Notes: a model not told the origin generated them from the sequence alone. 60,155 nt of DNA from Caulobacter sp. 17J65-9 (GCF_010975005.1 NZ_JAAIVC010000007.1:1-60155), one strand, 5' to 3'. Shown: positions 18,440 to 26,996, counted from the first letter of the stretch. Made by a program: numbers and translations.

Positions 18440-18576
18440 TTCCGTCATCCCGGAAAGCGCGCAGCGCTTATCCGGGACCCAGCAAGCGCGGCCCCGAAGC
18501 TGCGATGGCGGCCTGCAACAGGCGTGGCGCGGGCTGGGTCCCGGCTCTTCGCTGCGCTGCGGCCGGGATGACGGAA
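18440..18576. repeat. Long inverted repeat of the TCATCCCGG type
   Basis: Arms at 18440-18484 and 18533-18576 are near inverse copies (CCGTCATCCCGG, GGGACCCAGC against GCTGGGTCCC, CCGGGATGACGG). About 45 bases lie between them. Such elements are scattered in many alphaproteobacterial genomes and look like non-autonomous, MITE-like repeats. It sits between zapA and 6S RNA. Confidence 0.8.
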
Positions 18577-18614
18577 GTTCAATTGCGACAGCGCGCAGGG
18601 TTGTGATCGTTTCC

Positions 18615-18780
18615 CCCGCCCCCTACCTTGGACGTCCGGCGGGTCTTGCTGCGGCTCACGTCGAAGGCTTCACATCCCGGGGACCTTAATCATCCTCGAA
18701 GGGAGCTGTCCCTGTTCGGGTCCGTGGACCCGCGCACACGGCGCCCACCTGGCTATCCAGGTCCGAGGGGATTGAAACCG
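18615..18780 (+). ncRNA. ssrS: 6S RNA (ends approximate)
   Basis: Position is the main evidence: between zapA and ygfA, where 6S RNA lies across proteobacteria. The segment can fold as a long interrupted hairpin. The 5' side CCCCCTACCTTGGAC can pair imperfectly with GTCCGAGGGG (18761-18770). There is a perfect apical stem CGGGTCC/GGACCCG (18717-18732), and a small CCTGG-CTAT-CCAGG stem at the 3' side. 6S RNA binds RNA polymerase with the main sigma factor in stationary phase. The ends were estimated from the outer pairing and typical length. Confidence 0.78.
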
Positions 18781-18857
18781 CCTTCACGGTTCTACGCGGC
18801 GCCGCCACCCTCTTCTTCCGGACGCGTTCCAGGCGTACAGCTTCGCCGAACGCGCCG

Positions 18858-19448
18858 ATGACCGATTTCCCCGATCCCAAAGCGGCCGCCAGGGCCCACG
18901 CCGCCGAGGCCCGCGCCCAGGCGTTCGCGCTGAACCCGATGGCCGGCGAGACGGCGGCGGCGCTGTTTCCCGCGTTCTGGATTCCCGCGCCCGGCGCGGT
19001 GGTGGCCGGCTATTGGCCGTTCCGCACCGAGATCGACCCGCGTCCGCTGATGCGCCGGCTGATGCGGCTGGGCGCGCGCCTGGCCCTGCCGGCCACGCCG
19101 CCGCGCGGCTCGCACGATCCGCTGACCTTTCGCCTTTGGCGCCCCGAGGCCGAGCTCGCGCCCGGGCACTTCAAGGTGCATGAACCGCTGGAGGACGCGC
19201 CCGTCCTGGTCCCCGACCTGGTGATCGTGCCGCTGCTGGCCTTCGACCGCTTCGGCGGGCGGCTGGGCTACGGCGCCGGCCATTTCGACCGGACCCTGGA
19301 AGCCCTGCGCGCGTTCAAGCCCGTGGTGGCGGTGGGCCTGGCCTACGCCGCCCAGGAAATCGACCAAACGCCGATCGAGGCGCACGACCAGAAACTGGAC
19401 GGCGTCGTCACCGAGCTCGGCTATATTGCGGTCCGAGAGGACGACTGA
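18858..19448 (+). CDS. ygfA: 5-formyltetrahydrofolate cyclo-ligase
   Basis: A 196-residue enzyme that converts 5-formyl-THF to methenyl-THF with ATP. The family end motif RLGYGAGHFDRTL and the preceding VPLLAFD are clear, as is the N-terminal Arg-rich helix and the GYWPFRTEID substrate strand. It lies directly downstream of the 6S RNA, as in E. coli, and may be cotranscribed with it. Its stop abuts the ymdB start codon. Confidence 0.92.
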   Translation: MTDFPDPKAAARAHAAEARAQAFALNPMAGETAAALFPAFWIPAPGAVVAGYWPFRTEIDPRPLMRRLMRLGARLALPATPPRGSHDPLTFRLWRPEAELAPGHFKVHEPLEDAPVLVPDLVIVPLLAFDRFGGRLGYGAGHFDRTLEALRAFKPVVAVGLAYAAQEIDQTPIEAHDQKLDGVVTELGYIAVREDD

Positions 19449-20285
19449 ATGCGTATCGCTTTTTTCGGAGACGTCGTGGGCCGCTCCGGCCGCGAGGGTC
19501 TCGCCGACCACCTTCCCGCCCTGCGCCGCCGCTTGGGGCTAGAGTTCGTGGTGATCAACGCCGAGAACGCGGCGGCCGGCTTCGGCATCACCGAGGCCAC
19601 CGCGCGCGACCTGTTCGAGGCCGGGGCCGACTGCCTGACCTTGGGCAACCACTCCTGGGACCAGAAGGAGGCGCTCACCTACATCGAGCGTGAGCCCAGG
19701 TTGATCCGGCCCGCCAACTATCCGCGCCTGTCGCATGCGCCCGGCCGCGGCGCGAACCTCTACGAGACCCAGTCCGGCAAGCGGGTGCTGGTGATCAACG
19801 CGCTGGGCCGCGTGCACATGGACGCGCTGGACGACCCGTTCGCCGCCGTCGACAAGGAGCTGGAGTCCTGCCCGCTGGGCCTGGCCGCCGACGCCGTGAT
19901 CGTCGACATCCACGCCGAGGCGACCGCGGAAAAGATGGCCATGGGCCACTTCTGCGACGGGCGCGCCAGCCTGGTGGTGGGCACCCACACCCACGTGCCG
20001 ACCGCCGACTGCCAGATCCTGAACGGCGGCACCGCCTATCAGACCGACGCCGGCGCGTGCGCCGACTACGACAGCGTGATCGGCAACGAGAAGGAAGAGC
20101 CGCTGCGCCGGTTCACCACCCGCATTTCGCAGAGCCGCTACACGCCCGCCTCGGGGCCGGCGACCATCTGCGGCGTCTATGTCGAGACCGACGACCGCAC
20201 GGGTCTGGCCGTGCGCGTCGAGCCGATCCGCGTGGGCGGTCGGCTGTCGCAGCACGTTCCGGAAGTGGCGGCGGCCTTCGCCTGA
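19449..20285 (+). CDS. ymdB: YmdB-family metallophosphoesterase
   Basis: A 278-residue protein with the di-metal phosphoesterase pattern: FFGDVVGR, INAEN, LGNHSWD, VDIHAEAT, and VGTHTHVPTAD. Homologues such as B. subtilis YmdB are cyclic-nucleotide phosphodiesterases that affect development and biofilm. The substrate here is unknown. The ATG follows the ygfA TGA with no gap, so translation is coupled. Confidence 0.9.
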   Translation: MRIAFFGDVVGRSGREGLADHLPALRRRLGLEFVVINAENAAAGFGITEATARDLFEAGADCLTLGNHSWDQKEALTYIEREPRLIRPANYPRLSHAPGRGANLYETQSGKRVLVINALGRVHMDALDDPFAAVDKELESCPLGLAADAVIVDIHAEATAEKMAMGHFCDGRASLVVGTHTHVPTADCQILNGGTAYQTDAGACADYDSVIGNEKEEPLRRFTTRISQSRYTPASGPATICGVYVETDDRTGLAVRVEPIRVGGRLSQHVPEVAAAFA

Positions 20286-20289
20286 CCGT

Positions 20290-20475
20290 TCAGTGGTGGC
20301 GCAGGCGCTCCACCGCCAGCAGCACGCCGGCGCCGACCAGGGCGCCCAGTGCGAAGGCGGACGCCAGCGCCACCGCGGGCGTCACGTCGCCCAGCGGCCA
20401 GCCGGGGCGCTCGTACCAGTGCACGATCTCCGGACCGGCCAGCTCTTCCATGTAATCGGCGTCGATCGGGGTCAT
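20290..20475 (-). CDS. Small single-span membrane protein, unknown
   Basis: A 61-residue reading frame with an acidic N-terminal half (residues 1-30) and one hydrophobic helix at about 33-55 rich in Ala/Leu/Gly, then a basic RLRHH end. GGAGA lies ahead of the ATG at 20475. The pattern (soluble head, one transmembrane helix, positive tail) is coherent, but no family is recognised. It sits between ymdB and yebC on the other strand. It could still be a chance frame. Confidence 0.5.
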   Translation of the reverse strand: MTPIDADYMEELAGPEIVHWYERPGWPLGDVTPAVALASAFALGALVGAGVLLAVERLRHH

Positions 20476-20625
20476 GTACGCGTCTCCGGGCGGGGCCTTT
20501 GTCTGAACCCCGTGGTCGCACGGGGGTTCCGCGCGCGGTTCCGGTTCGCTACTTAGGCTCCGAAACCCTTCACCGGGCGGCGGGGGCCGCCTGGAAACCC
20601 AGCAAAGAGCTCAGACAGCGACCAC

Positions 20626-21399
20626 ATGGCCGGGCATTCTAAGTTCAAGAACATCATGCACCGGAAGGGACGCGCCGACGCCGTCCGTTCCAAGCTGTTC
20701 TCGCGCCTGTCGCGCGAAATCACCGTGGCGGCCAAGTCGGGCATGCCCGACCCGGCCATGAACCCGCGGCTGCGCCTGGCGGTGAACAACGCCAAGGCCG
20801 AGTCCATGCCGAAGGACAACATCGAGCGGGCGATCAAGAAGGCGGCCGGCGGCGACGCCGACGCCTACGAGGAAATCCGCTACGAAGGCTTCGGCCCGGG
20901 CGGCATCGGCGTCATCGTCGAAGTGCTGACCGACAACCGCAACCGCGCGGCGTCCAACGTGCGCTCCACCTTCAGCAAGAACGGCGGCAACCTGGGCGAG
21001 ACCGGCTCGGTCAGCTTCATGTTCGACCGCGTGGGCCAGATCGTCTATCGCGCCGAAGCCGGCGGCGAAGAGGCGGTGATGGAGGCGGCCATCGAGGCCG
21101 GCGCCCAGGACGTCGAGAGCGACCTGGTGAAGCCGGACATCTACGAGGACGCGCCGGGCCACACGATCTACACCGCCTTCGAAGACCTCAACGAGGTGGT
21201 CGAGGCCCTGACCGCCAAGCTGGGCGAGCCGAAGTCGACCGCCATCATCTGGAAGCCGAAGTCGCTGACCCCGGTGACCGGCGACGCGGTGGCCACGGTC
21301 ATGAAGCTGGTCGACGCGCTGGACGACGACGACGACGTCCAGAACGTCTACGCCAACTTCGAGATCAGCGACGAGGACCTGGAGCGCCTCGCCGGCTGA
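20626..21399 (+). CDS. yebC: YebC/PmpR-family protein
   Basis: A 257-residue protein starting [10 protein letters not shown], followed by [15 protein letters not shown], the family signature. It has the three-domain layout including [13 protein letters not shown] and the acidic C-terminal ([17 protein letters not shown]). YebC proteins were described as transcriptional regulators; related members act on ribosomes stalled at proline runs. In many proteobacteria yebC precedes ruvCAB; here an acquired cassette plus two genes lie between them. Strong terminator after it. Confidence 0.95.
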   Translation: MAGHSKFKNIMHRKGRADAVRSKLFSRLSREITVAAKSGMPDPAMNPRLRLAVNNAKAESMPKDNIERAIKKAAGGDADAYEEIRYEGFGPGGIGVIVEVLTDNRNRAASNVRSTFSKNGGNLGETGSVSFMFDRVGQIVYRAEAGGEEAVMEAAIEAGAQDVESDLVKPDIYEDAPGHTIYTAFEDLNEVVEALTAKLGEPKSTAIIWKPKSLTPVTGDAVATVMKLVDALDDDDDVQNVYANFEISDEDLERLAG

Positions 21400-21428
21400 G
21401 GCGAGACGGTTTCACAGCGTTTCGAGAA

Positions 21429-21455
21429 GGCCCCTCCGCCCGGAGGGGCCTTTTT
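21429..21455 (+). terminator. Terminator of yebC
   Basis: A 10-bp stem GGCCCCTCCG/CGGAGGGGCC (21429-21438 with 21441-21450), followed by TTTTT. Confidence 0.93.
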
Positions 21456-21536
21456 CGTTTCGGGAACGGCGTGGTGGACCGGCTTGGCTGAGGTCGCGAA
21501 GCAGTCCAGCGTTCGGGCGCAATCTAGGGGTGATTC

Positions 21537-22352
21537 TTGAGCGGGCCTGCACGCATCGCCACCGCGCTAAGCCGACCTAACGTCCTGGAGCGGGCTACGG
21601 GTCGCTGGTGGCAATACCATTCACGAAGCGATCACCATTCGAAGATCGCCTGTGTCTTTGTGTTGGCTGACCTCATTGAGCGATGCCCGCTGTTGGCTCG
21701 CCACGCGCGGGATGGTCGGGTCTTTTTCGGTCTAAACCATGAAATGCGGGACTTCCGCCTTTCACGAAAGAAAGACTTGGACTTCGTCCTGTGCACTGCG
21801 GCCGGTCAGGCGACGGATACGAGCCTGTTCGATCTTGCGGCTTCATACGGCATTGCGGCGGACCTTCCGGCGGATCAGGTGAAACTTGCGGGGGCGTTGC
21901 GTCGAGCGCCTGTTGGAGCCGTCTTGGTGGCGCTGGAGGCAAAGGCGTGCATGACGGCTCATGTTAAGGCGTTGCCCCGGCTCTATGATGAGCTGAACTC
22001 CAGTCAGCAGACTGTCCATGGCGCGTCCCAAGAGGCGCTGGCCGCCGGTTTCGTCATGATCAACGCCGCGACGACGTTCGTCACGCCTTCGAACGGCAGG
22101 ACGAATGTTCATCGCCAACCGGCGGATACGGCCCGCACGTTGGCTAAGGTCCGGGAACTGCCGCGTCGCGCGAAGATCGACGAAGATGGATACGACGCGC
22201 TTGGCGTGGTGGTCGTGGACTGTCGAAACGATGGTTCGCCGGTCAGCGTGGTTGAAGGTCCGCCCGCGCCGACGAAGGCTGACATCGATCACTACGAGCG
22301 CATGATCGACCGTCTGGCCGCCCTGTACGCTAGTCGGTTCAAGGAGCTTTAA
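21537..22352 (+). CDS. Predicted PD-(D/E)XK restriction endonuclease
   Basis: A 271-residue protein. I recognise no named enzyme. The likely catalytic set is Asp82 in KKDLDF and Glu134-x-Lys136 in VALEAKAC, with the ~50-residue spacing usual for PD-(D/E)XK nucleases. A conserved-looking HSRSDHHSK segment lies at 28-36. It faces a C5 cytosine methyltransferase; the two stop codons share the palindrome TTAA at 22349-22352. Base composition is visibly lower in GC than both flanks, suggesting acquisition. The start is TTG at 21537, with AGGGG ahead. Reading: the nuclease half of a type II restriction–modification pair. The alternative is a defence or repair nuclease of other type. Confidence 0.7.
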   Translation: MSGPARIATALSRPNVLERATGRWWQYHSRSDHHSKIACVFVLADLIERCPLLARHARDGRVFFGLNHEMRDFRLSRKKDLDFVLCTAAGQATDTSLFDLAASYGIAADLPADQVKLAGALRRAPVGAVLVALEAKACMTAHVKALPRLYDELNSSQQTVHGASQEALAAGFVMINAATTFVTPSNGRTNVHRQPADTARTLAKVRELPRRAKIDEDGYDALGVVVVDCRNDGSPVSVVEGPPAPTKADIDHYERMIDRLAALYASRFKEL

Positions 22353-23488
22353 GCGGCCCTCGCGAGCCCGGCGGCCTGCATTGCGGACAGATGCCGGTGC
22401 ACGCGATCGAGGAAGCCGGCTGGAAAGCGAAGCTGGCTACGCCCTGTACGCTCCAGGAAGCCAGCTGTCGCTCGTACTGAAAGCGGCTTTCCTGGATAGT
22501 TCAAGAAGTCATGCAAAGGCGCGCGCGCACGAACGACCGGGAAATCGCTCACGAGCGCAGCGCGACGTTCGCTGCCGTCATAGTAGGCGGCGCGAGGCCA
22601 AGACTGCGGTAGCTCGGCTGAAATGAAATCAGTGCGCCCCTGGGTGCCCAAAAGACGTGTGCCCACCCATTCTGCGACAGGTGCGCTCACTGCATTTCCT
22701 ACAAGCGACCAGCGCCAAGATGCGCGGCCGGTGAGTTCAGCGGGCTTCGTCCAGTCCTCAGGCAGCCCTTGAAGGCGTTCAGCATCTCGAATGTCGGGGG
22801 TGATCAACTCGCCAGTCGGACGCAAGATGGCGGGCGGGGATGCGATCCCGATGGTCGATCCGTTCTTTAATGTGGGGATCGCATCAGCCGCCCAACCGAG
22901 CCCCCGAATCCCTTCGGTCCAATAGAAGCCGTGCGCGAGCTGAGCGAGGCTGGTCGGCGTCTCTAGCGGGCTCTCATTGCCGTCGAAAAGCACGCTGCTC
23001 GGGTCCCCCTCACGGCTGGCGAGGAAGAACACCCGTTCCCGGCGCTGCGGCAGGAACGCAAGCGAGTTGATAACGCGGTAAGCCCACCGATACCCGCGCT
23101 CTTCGAACTCGGTCACGAGCCGGTGCATTGCTGCGCCTCTTTCCAGCCGAAGCATGAACGAGACATTCTCCAGCAAAACCCACGGGACGGGTTGCCGGTC
23201 CAGAATATCGAACACGGCTCCGACGAGGCCCGATCGCCGACCTTCAATGCCGGCTGTTTTTCCCGCCTGGCTCAAGTCCTGGCAGGGAAATCCCGCAGTC
23301 AGGAGTTCCGTTTCCGCTGGAATGGCTTTGATGTCCGTAACGTCGCCGAGGTTCGGAGCATCAACTCGCGCCCGCAGCACGGTGCAGGCGGGATCCCAAA
23401 TTTCTGAGACTGCGACCGTCTCGTGACCGGCTTGAGCAAGGCCATGCTCAAGTCCACCGATCCCAGCAAACAGCCCCGTGATCTTCAT
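22349..23488 (-). CDS. DNA (cytosine-5) methyltransferase
   Basis: A 379-residue enzyme. Motif I FAGIGGLEHG at 7-16; motif IV GFPCQDLSQAG with catalytic Cys69; motif VI LENV at 106-109; motif VIII QRRERVF at 148-154; target-recognition region about 165-245; motif X GNAVSAP at 264-270. About 99 further residues follow motif X, longer than most compact enzymes of this class. ATG at 23488 gives the standard MKITGLFAGIGG start. Convergent with the nuclease gene, it would protect host DNA. GC is lower than the flanks. A LexA-type box lies 15 bases upstream of the start. The recognition site is not deducible here. Confidence 0.93.
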   Translation of the reverse strand: MKITGLFAGIGGLEHGLAQAGHETVAVSEIWDPACTVLRARVDAPNLGDVTDIKAIPAETELLTAGFPCQDLSQAGKTAGIEGRRSGLVGAVFDILDRQPVPWVLLENVSFMLRLERGAAMHRLVTEFEERGYRWAYRVINSLAFLPQRRERVFFLASREGDPSSVLFDGNESPLETPTSLAQLAHGFYWTEGIRGLGWAADAIPTLKNGSTIGIASPPAILRPTGELITPDIRDAERLQGLPEDWTKPAELTGRASWRWSLVGNAVSAPVAEWVGTRLLGTQGRTDFISAELPQSWPRAAYYDGSERRAALVSDFPVVRARAPLHDFLNYPGKPLSVRATAGFLERTGRSQLRFPAGFLDRVHRHLSAMQAAGLARAA

Positions 23489-23502
23489 AGTTGTGACGCT
23501 AC

Positions 23503-23517
23503 GTTCTTGTTCCGTTC
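23503..23517 (-). promoter_or_regulatory. LexA-type SOS box upstream of the methyltransferase
   Basis: GTTC-N7-GTTC (23503-23506, spacer 7, 23514-23517), the alphaproteobacterial LexA consensus. It ends 15 bases before the methyltransferase ATG on the minus strand. About one chance match is expected in a window of this size and GC, so function is unproven. Confidence 0.5.
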
Positions 23518-23641
23518 TCGTCAATGCGAGTGCTGCCCAGTTTGTTGGGATTCGCGATACGGCTTCACTCAAATTCGATCTCCCTTGGTTCGCGGAACGC
23601 CGCTGCGAGCGGCGCCGTTCACCGCCGGAGAGGAGCGGCGG

Positions 23642-24334
23642 ATGTGGGAGCTTGAGCCGGACCTGATCTGGCCCGTCGTCGCTGCTCTGATCGGCGGCGG
23701 CCTGATCGGCTTCGAGCGCGAGGTGCGCGGACGTCCGGCCGGCCTGCGCACCCACACCCTGGTGTGCGTGACCTCGGCGCTGCTGATGGTGGCCGCGGCC
23801 CATCAGGGGCGCTGGTCGGTGGGGTTCATCCCCGGCGAGAACATCACCGCCGACCCCACCCGCATGGCGCACGGCATACTGACCGGCATCGGTTTCCTGT
23901 GCGGCGGGGTGATCTTCCAGCAGGGCTTTTCGGTGCAAGGGCTGACCACAGCGGCGTCGCTGTGGGCGTCGGCGGCGATCGGCGTGCTCTTCGGGATCGG
24001 GCTCTATCCGCTGGCCTGCGTGGGGACCGCTGTGGTCCTGCTGGTGCTGGTCGGCTGGCGTTGGATCGACGAGAACCTGCCACGCAAGACCACGGTCGTG
24101 CTGGAGGTCAGCTACGCGCGTGAAGAAGCCCCCAGCGACGCCGAATTCGTTCAGTACCTTCGCGATCGCGACTGCCGCTGCTCCGGCGTCGCCCATCGCC
24201 TGATCGAGCACGGACGGCTGATCACGCACTCGGCCAAGGTGCGCGGTTCGCGCGAGTGCGTCCGGGGCCTGTCGACGTCGCTGCGCGCCGACCCGGCCGT
24301 GGTCGAATACGCCATCACCCCGCGCGACGACTGA
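23642..24334 (+). CDS. MgtC/SapB-family membrane protein
   Basis: A 230-residue protein with about five N-terminal helices (residues 8-135) and a soluble C-terminal ACT-like part. Family landmarks: GGGLIGFERE, RPAGLRTHTLVC, GILTGIGFLCGG and GLTTAASLWASAAIG. MgtC proteins promote growth at low magnesium and inside macrophages, partly by acting on ATP synthase; this branch may differ. ATG at 23642 is preceded by GAGAGGAG. GC is back to host level. It lies 153 bases from the divergent methyltransferase start. Confidence 0.9.
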   Translation: MWELEPDLIWPVVAALIGGGLIGFEREVRGRPAGLRTHTLVCVTSALLMVAAAHQGRWSVGFIPGENITADPTRMAHGILTGIGFLCGGVIFQQGFSVQGLTTAASLWASAAIGVLFGIGLYPLACVGTAVVLLVLVGWRWIDENLPRKTTVVLEVSYAREEAPSDAEFVQYLRDRDCRCSGVAHRLIEHGRLITHSAKVRGSRECVRGLSTSLRADPAVVEYAITPRDD

Positions 24335-24356
24335 TCGCGCGGGGTGAGTTCGGGCC

Positions 24357-25766
24357 TCACTTCGAGACGGCGTAGTCCTTGACCAGGGCGTAGAGGAAGT
24401 CGCGCGCGTCGTAGAGCGACTTCACCCGCACCCGCTCGTTCAGGCCGTGAATGCCGTCGCCGTCCGAGCTGGTGAACAGGCCTTCCACGCCGTAGGTCGG
24501 GATGCCGGCGGCGATCAGGTATTTCCCGTCGGTGGCGCCGGTCTGCATGATCGGGACGATCGGCACGTTCGGCCACAGCTTGGCGGCTTCGCGCTCCAGC
24601 GGCTTCATCATCTCCGGCGTCAGCACCGGGGCCGGGCCGACGGGGCTGATCGGGCCGTTGACCGCGACGCTGACCTTCGGATCGCCGGCGACCTGCTCGA
24701 GGGTCTTGCGGACCTCCTCGACCTGGGTGCCCGGCAGGATGCGGCAGTTGACGTTGGCCGTGGCGCGCTGGGGCAGGGCGTTAGGCGCATGGCCGGCGTT
24801 GACCAGCGTGGCCACGCAGGTGGTGCGCAGCATGCTGTTCCACATCGGATCCTTGGTCACTTCGGCCAGCGCGTCCGCGTTGGCCGGATCGGCGACCAGG
24901 GCCTTCATGGCGGCGCCGGCCTTGGGATCGACCAGCGGGGCCATGCGGGTGAAGTAGCCGCGCGTGGTGTCGTTGAAGCGGATCGGGAACTCGTAGGCGC
25001 CGATGTTCGAGAGCGCCGCCGACAGGTGGTAGATCGCGTTGTCCTTCACCGGCCGGCTGGAGTGGCCGCCCGGATTGGTCGAGACCAGCTGGAAGTCCTG
25101 ATAGACCTTCTCGCCCGACTGCACTTCCAGCGACACCGGCTTGTCGTTCGCGTCCAGCAGGCCGCCGGCGCCCTCGTTCAGGGCGAAGCCGGCGTCGATC
25201 AGCGGCCGGTACTCGGCGATCAGGTGCGAGATGCCGTTGTAGGCGCCGTTCTCCTCGCCGCAGGTCAGCGCCATCTTGATGTCGCGCTTGGGCTTGAAGC
25301 CCTCCTGCTTCATGCGGATCAGGCTGTCGGTCCAGATCGCGGCCTGAGCCTTGTCGTCGCTCGTGCCGCGTCCGTAGAACCAGCCGTTCTCCTCGATCAG
25401 GGCGAAGGGATCGCGGGTCCAGTCCTCGCGCTTGGCGGCCACCACGTCGATGTGGGCCAGGAGCAGCATCGGCTTGGCCTTGGCGTCCGTGCCGTGCAGC
25501 ACGGCGACCAGGTTGCCTTCCTTCGGATGATCGGGGTGAGTGACGACGTTCAGGTCGGCGTCGGCGAAGCCGGCCGCCTTCAGGCGCGCGGACATGGCCT
25601 GGGCGACGGCGGTGCAGCTGCCGTTCGGTTGCGAGGAGTCGATCTCCACCATCTCCTTGTAGAGGCCGCGGAACGCCTGCTGGTCGGCGCGCGGCGCCTG
25701 GGCGTTGGCCGCGGCGGGCAGCATCAGGGCCGCGGTCGCGACCGCCGCCTTCATCCAGAACTTCAT
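24357..25766 (-). CDS. M20-family metallopeptidase, exported
   Basis: A 469-residue zinc hydrolase with a signal peptide (MKFWMKAAVA to ANAQA). Metal motifs: LLLAHIDVV (first His/Asp), GRGTSDDKA (bridging Asp), CGEENG (catalytic Glu pair), and the C-terminal GIHGLNERV. The lid domain has STNPGGHSS. M20 enzymes cleave dipeptides or N-acylated amino acids. Export makes a nutrient-scavenging role plausible. It converges on mgtC. Confidence 0.9.
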   Translation of the reverse strand: MKFWMKAAVATAALMLPAAANAQAPRADQQAFRGLYKEMVEIDSSQPNGSCTAVAQAMSARLKAAGFADADLNVVTHPDHPKEGNLVAVLHGTDAKAKPMLLLAHIDVVAAKREDWTRDPFALIEENGWFYGRGTSDDKAQAAIWTDSLIRMKQEGFKPKRDIKMALTCGEENGAYNGISHLIAEYRPLIDAGFALNEGAGGLLDANDKPVSLEVQSGEKVYQDFQLVSTNPGGHSSRPVKDNAIYHLSAALSNIGAYEFPIRFNDTTRGYFTRMAPLVDPKAGAAMKALVADPANADALAEVTKDPMWNSMLRTTCVATLVNAGHAPNALPQRATANVNCRILPGTQVEEVRKTLEQVAGDPKVSVAVNGPISPVGPAPVLTPEMMKPLEREAAKLWPNVPIVPIMQTGATDGKYLIAAGIPTYGVEGLFTSSDGDGIHGLNERVRVKSLYDARDFLYALVKDYAVSK

Positions 25767-25866
25767 TGGTGGGACTCCCCCGAATTGTGGGGGGATGTAA
25801 CGCCCGACCGCCCCGCCTGCGCAAGGCCTCGCCGTTTTTACTTCCGGTTAGCCAAGCTGGGGCTTT

Positions 25867-26382
25867 ATGCAGGAACACATGGCGAACAAGATTCGAATTT
25901 TGGGGCTCGACCCCGGCCTGCGCCGCACCGGTTGGGGCGTGGTCAGCAGCGAGGGCTCGCGGCTGTCCTGGGTCGCCCACGGGGTCATCGCGCCGGACGA
26001 GAGCGCGCCCTTCGCCGAGCGCCTGCTTCATCTGTTCGAAGAGATTACCAACGTCATCGAGACCTGGACGCCCGACGAGGCCGCGGTCGAAGAGACCTTC
26101 GTCAACGTCAATGGATCCTCGACCCTGAAACTGGGCCACGCCCGCGCCTGCGCCCTGATCGCGCCGGCCCGCGCCGGCCTGTCGGTGGCCGAGTACGCGC
26201 CGACGGAAGTGAAGAAGGCGCTGGTCGGCACCGGCGGCGCCGACAAGACCCAGGTCGCGTTCATGGTCAAACGGCTGCTGCCCACCGCCGGCGACGTGAA
26301 GGCCGACGCCGCCGACGCGCTGGCCGTCGCCGTGGCGCATGCGCATGCGCGCAAGGTTCGTAATTTCGGGAGTGCGGCGTGA
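25867..26382 (+). CDS. ruvC: Holliday junction endonuclease RuvC
   Basis: A 171-residue resolvase. The RNase H-like acidic residues are in place: [21 protein letters not shown], and [10 protein letters not shown]. It nicks four-way junctions bound by RuvAB. An alternative start 12 bases downstream (MANKIRI) is as likely as 25867. A LexA-type direct repeat overlaps this start region, so SOS control is indicated. The stop overlaps the ruvA GTG. Confidence 0.95.
   Translation: MQEHMANKIRILGLDPGLRRTGWGVVSSEGSRLSWVAHGVIAPDESAPFAERLLHLFEEITNVIETWTPDEAAVEETFVNVNGSSTLKLGHARACALIAPARAGLSVAEYAPTEVKKALVGTGGADKTQVAFMVKRLLPTAGDVKADAADALAVAVAHAHARKVRNFGSAA
25873..25887 (+). promoter_or_regulatory. LexA-type SOS box over the ruvC start
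   Basis: GAAC-N7-GAAC at 25873-25876 and 25884-25887 is the inverse of the alphaproteobacterial GTTC-N7-GTTC box. A third near-copy (GAAT, 25895-25898) keeps the same spacing. ruvCAB is a usual SOS target, which supports the call. Confidence 0.6.
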
Positions 26383-26996
26383 TCGGTCGTCTGAGAGGCG
26401 TGCTGGCCGAGGTCGGCGACGAAGAGGCGCTCGTGGACGCCGGCGGCGTGGGCTACGTCGTGCGCTGCGGCGTGCGCACCCTCTCGCGCCTGCCCGCGCC
26501 GGGCGAAGAGGTGCTGCTGCACGTCGAGACCCAGTGGTCGCAGGACCAGGGTCCCAGGCTCTACGGCTTCCTGGCCCGCGACGAGCGGCGCACCTTCGGG
26601 GCGCTGCAGAGCATCCAGGGGGTCGGTCCGAAGGCGGCGCTGGGCGTGCTGGACGTGCTGAGTCCGGCCGAACTGGCCCAGGCGGTCGCGCGCGAGGACA
26701 AGGCCGCCGTCGGCCGCGCCAACGGCGTCGGGCCGAAGCTCGCTTTGCGCATCGTCGTCGAGCTGAAGGACAAGCAGCTGACCGAGGTCGGCGCGTTCCA
26801 GCCGAGCGCGCTGCCGTCCGCCGCCGCAACGCCGGCCGCGCCGTCGGTCTCGGGCGAGGCGGTCGCCGCCCTGCTGGGCCTGGGCATGTCCGAGCCGAAC
26901 GCGCGCCGCGCCGTCGACCAGGCGCTGATCCGCCTGGGTGAGGACGCCGCCATCTCGGCCGTCATCAAGGCCGCCCTGCAGGAGCTGGGGCGGTGA
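26379..26996 (+). CDS. ruvA: Holliday junction DNA helicase subunit RuvA
   Basis: A 205-residue tetramer-forming junction-binding protein. The N-terminal OB-fold ([12 protein letters not shown]) is followed by two helix-hairpin-helix motifs ([11 protein letters not shown] and [11 protein letters not shown]) and a C-terminal domain (from about 150) that binds RuvB. GTG start inside the ruvC stop. It overlaps ruvB at the 3' end in the same way, so the three are translationally coupled. Confidence 0.96.
   Translation: MIGRLRGVLAEVGDEEALVDAGGVGYVVRCGVRTLSRLPAPGEEVLLHVETQWSQDQGPRLYGFLARDERRTFGALQSIQGVGPKAALGVLDVLSPAELAQAVAREDKAAVGRANGVGPKLALRIVVELKDKQLTEVGAFQPSALPSAAATPAAPSVSGEAVAALLGLGMSEPNARRAVDQALIRLGEDAAISAVIKAALQELGR

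Noticed and set aside
23489-24229. An in-frame N-terminal extension of the methyltransferase through the mgtC gene
   Set aside because: The extension is antisense to mgtC, carries no motif, and the ATG at 23488 gives the standard family start.
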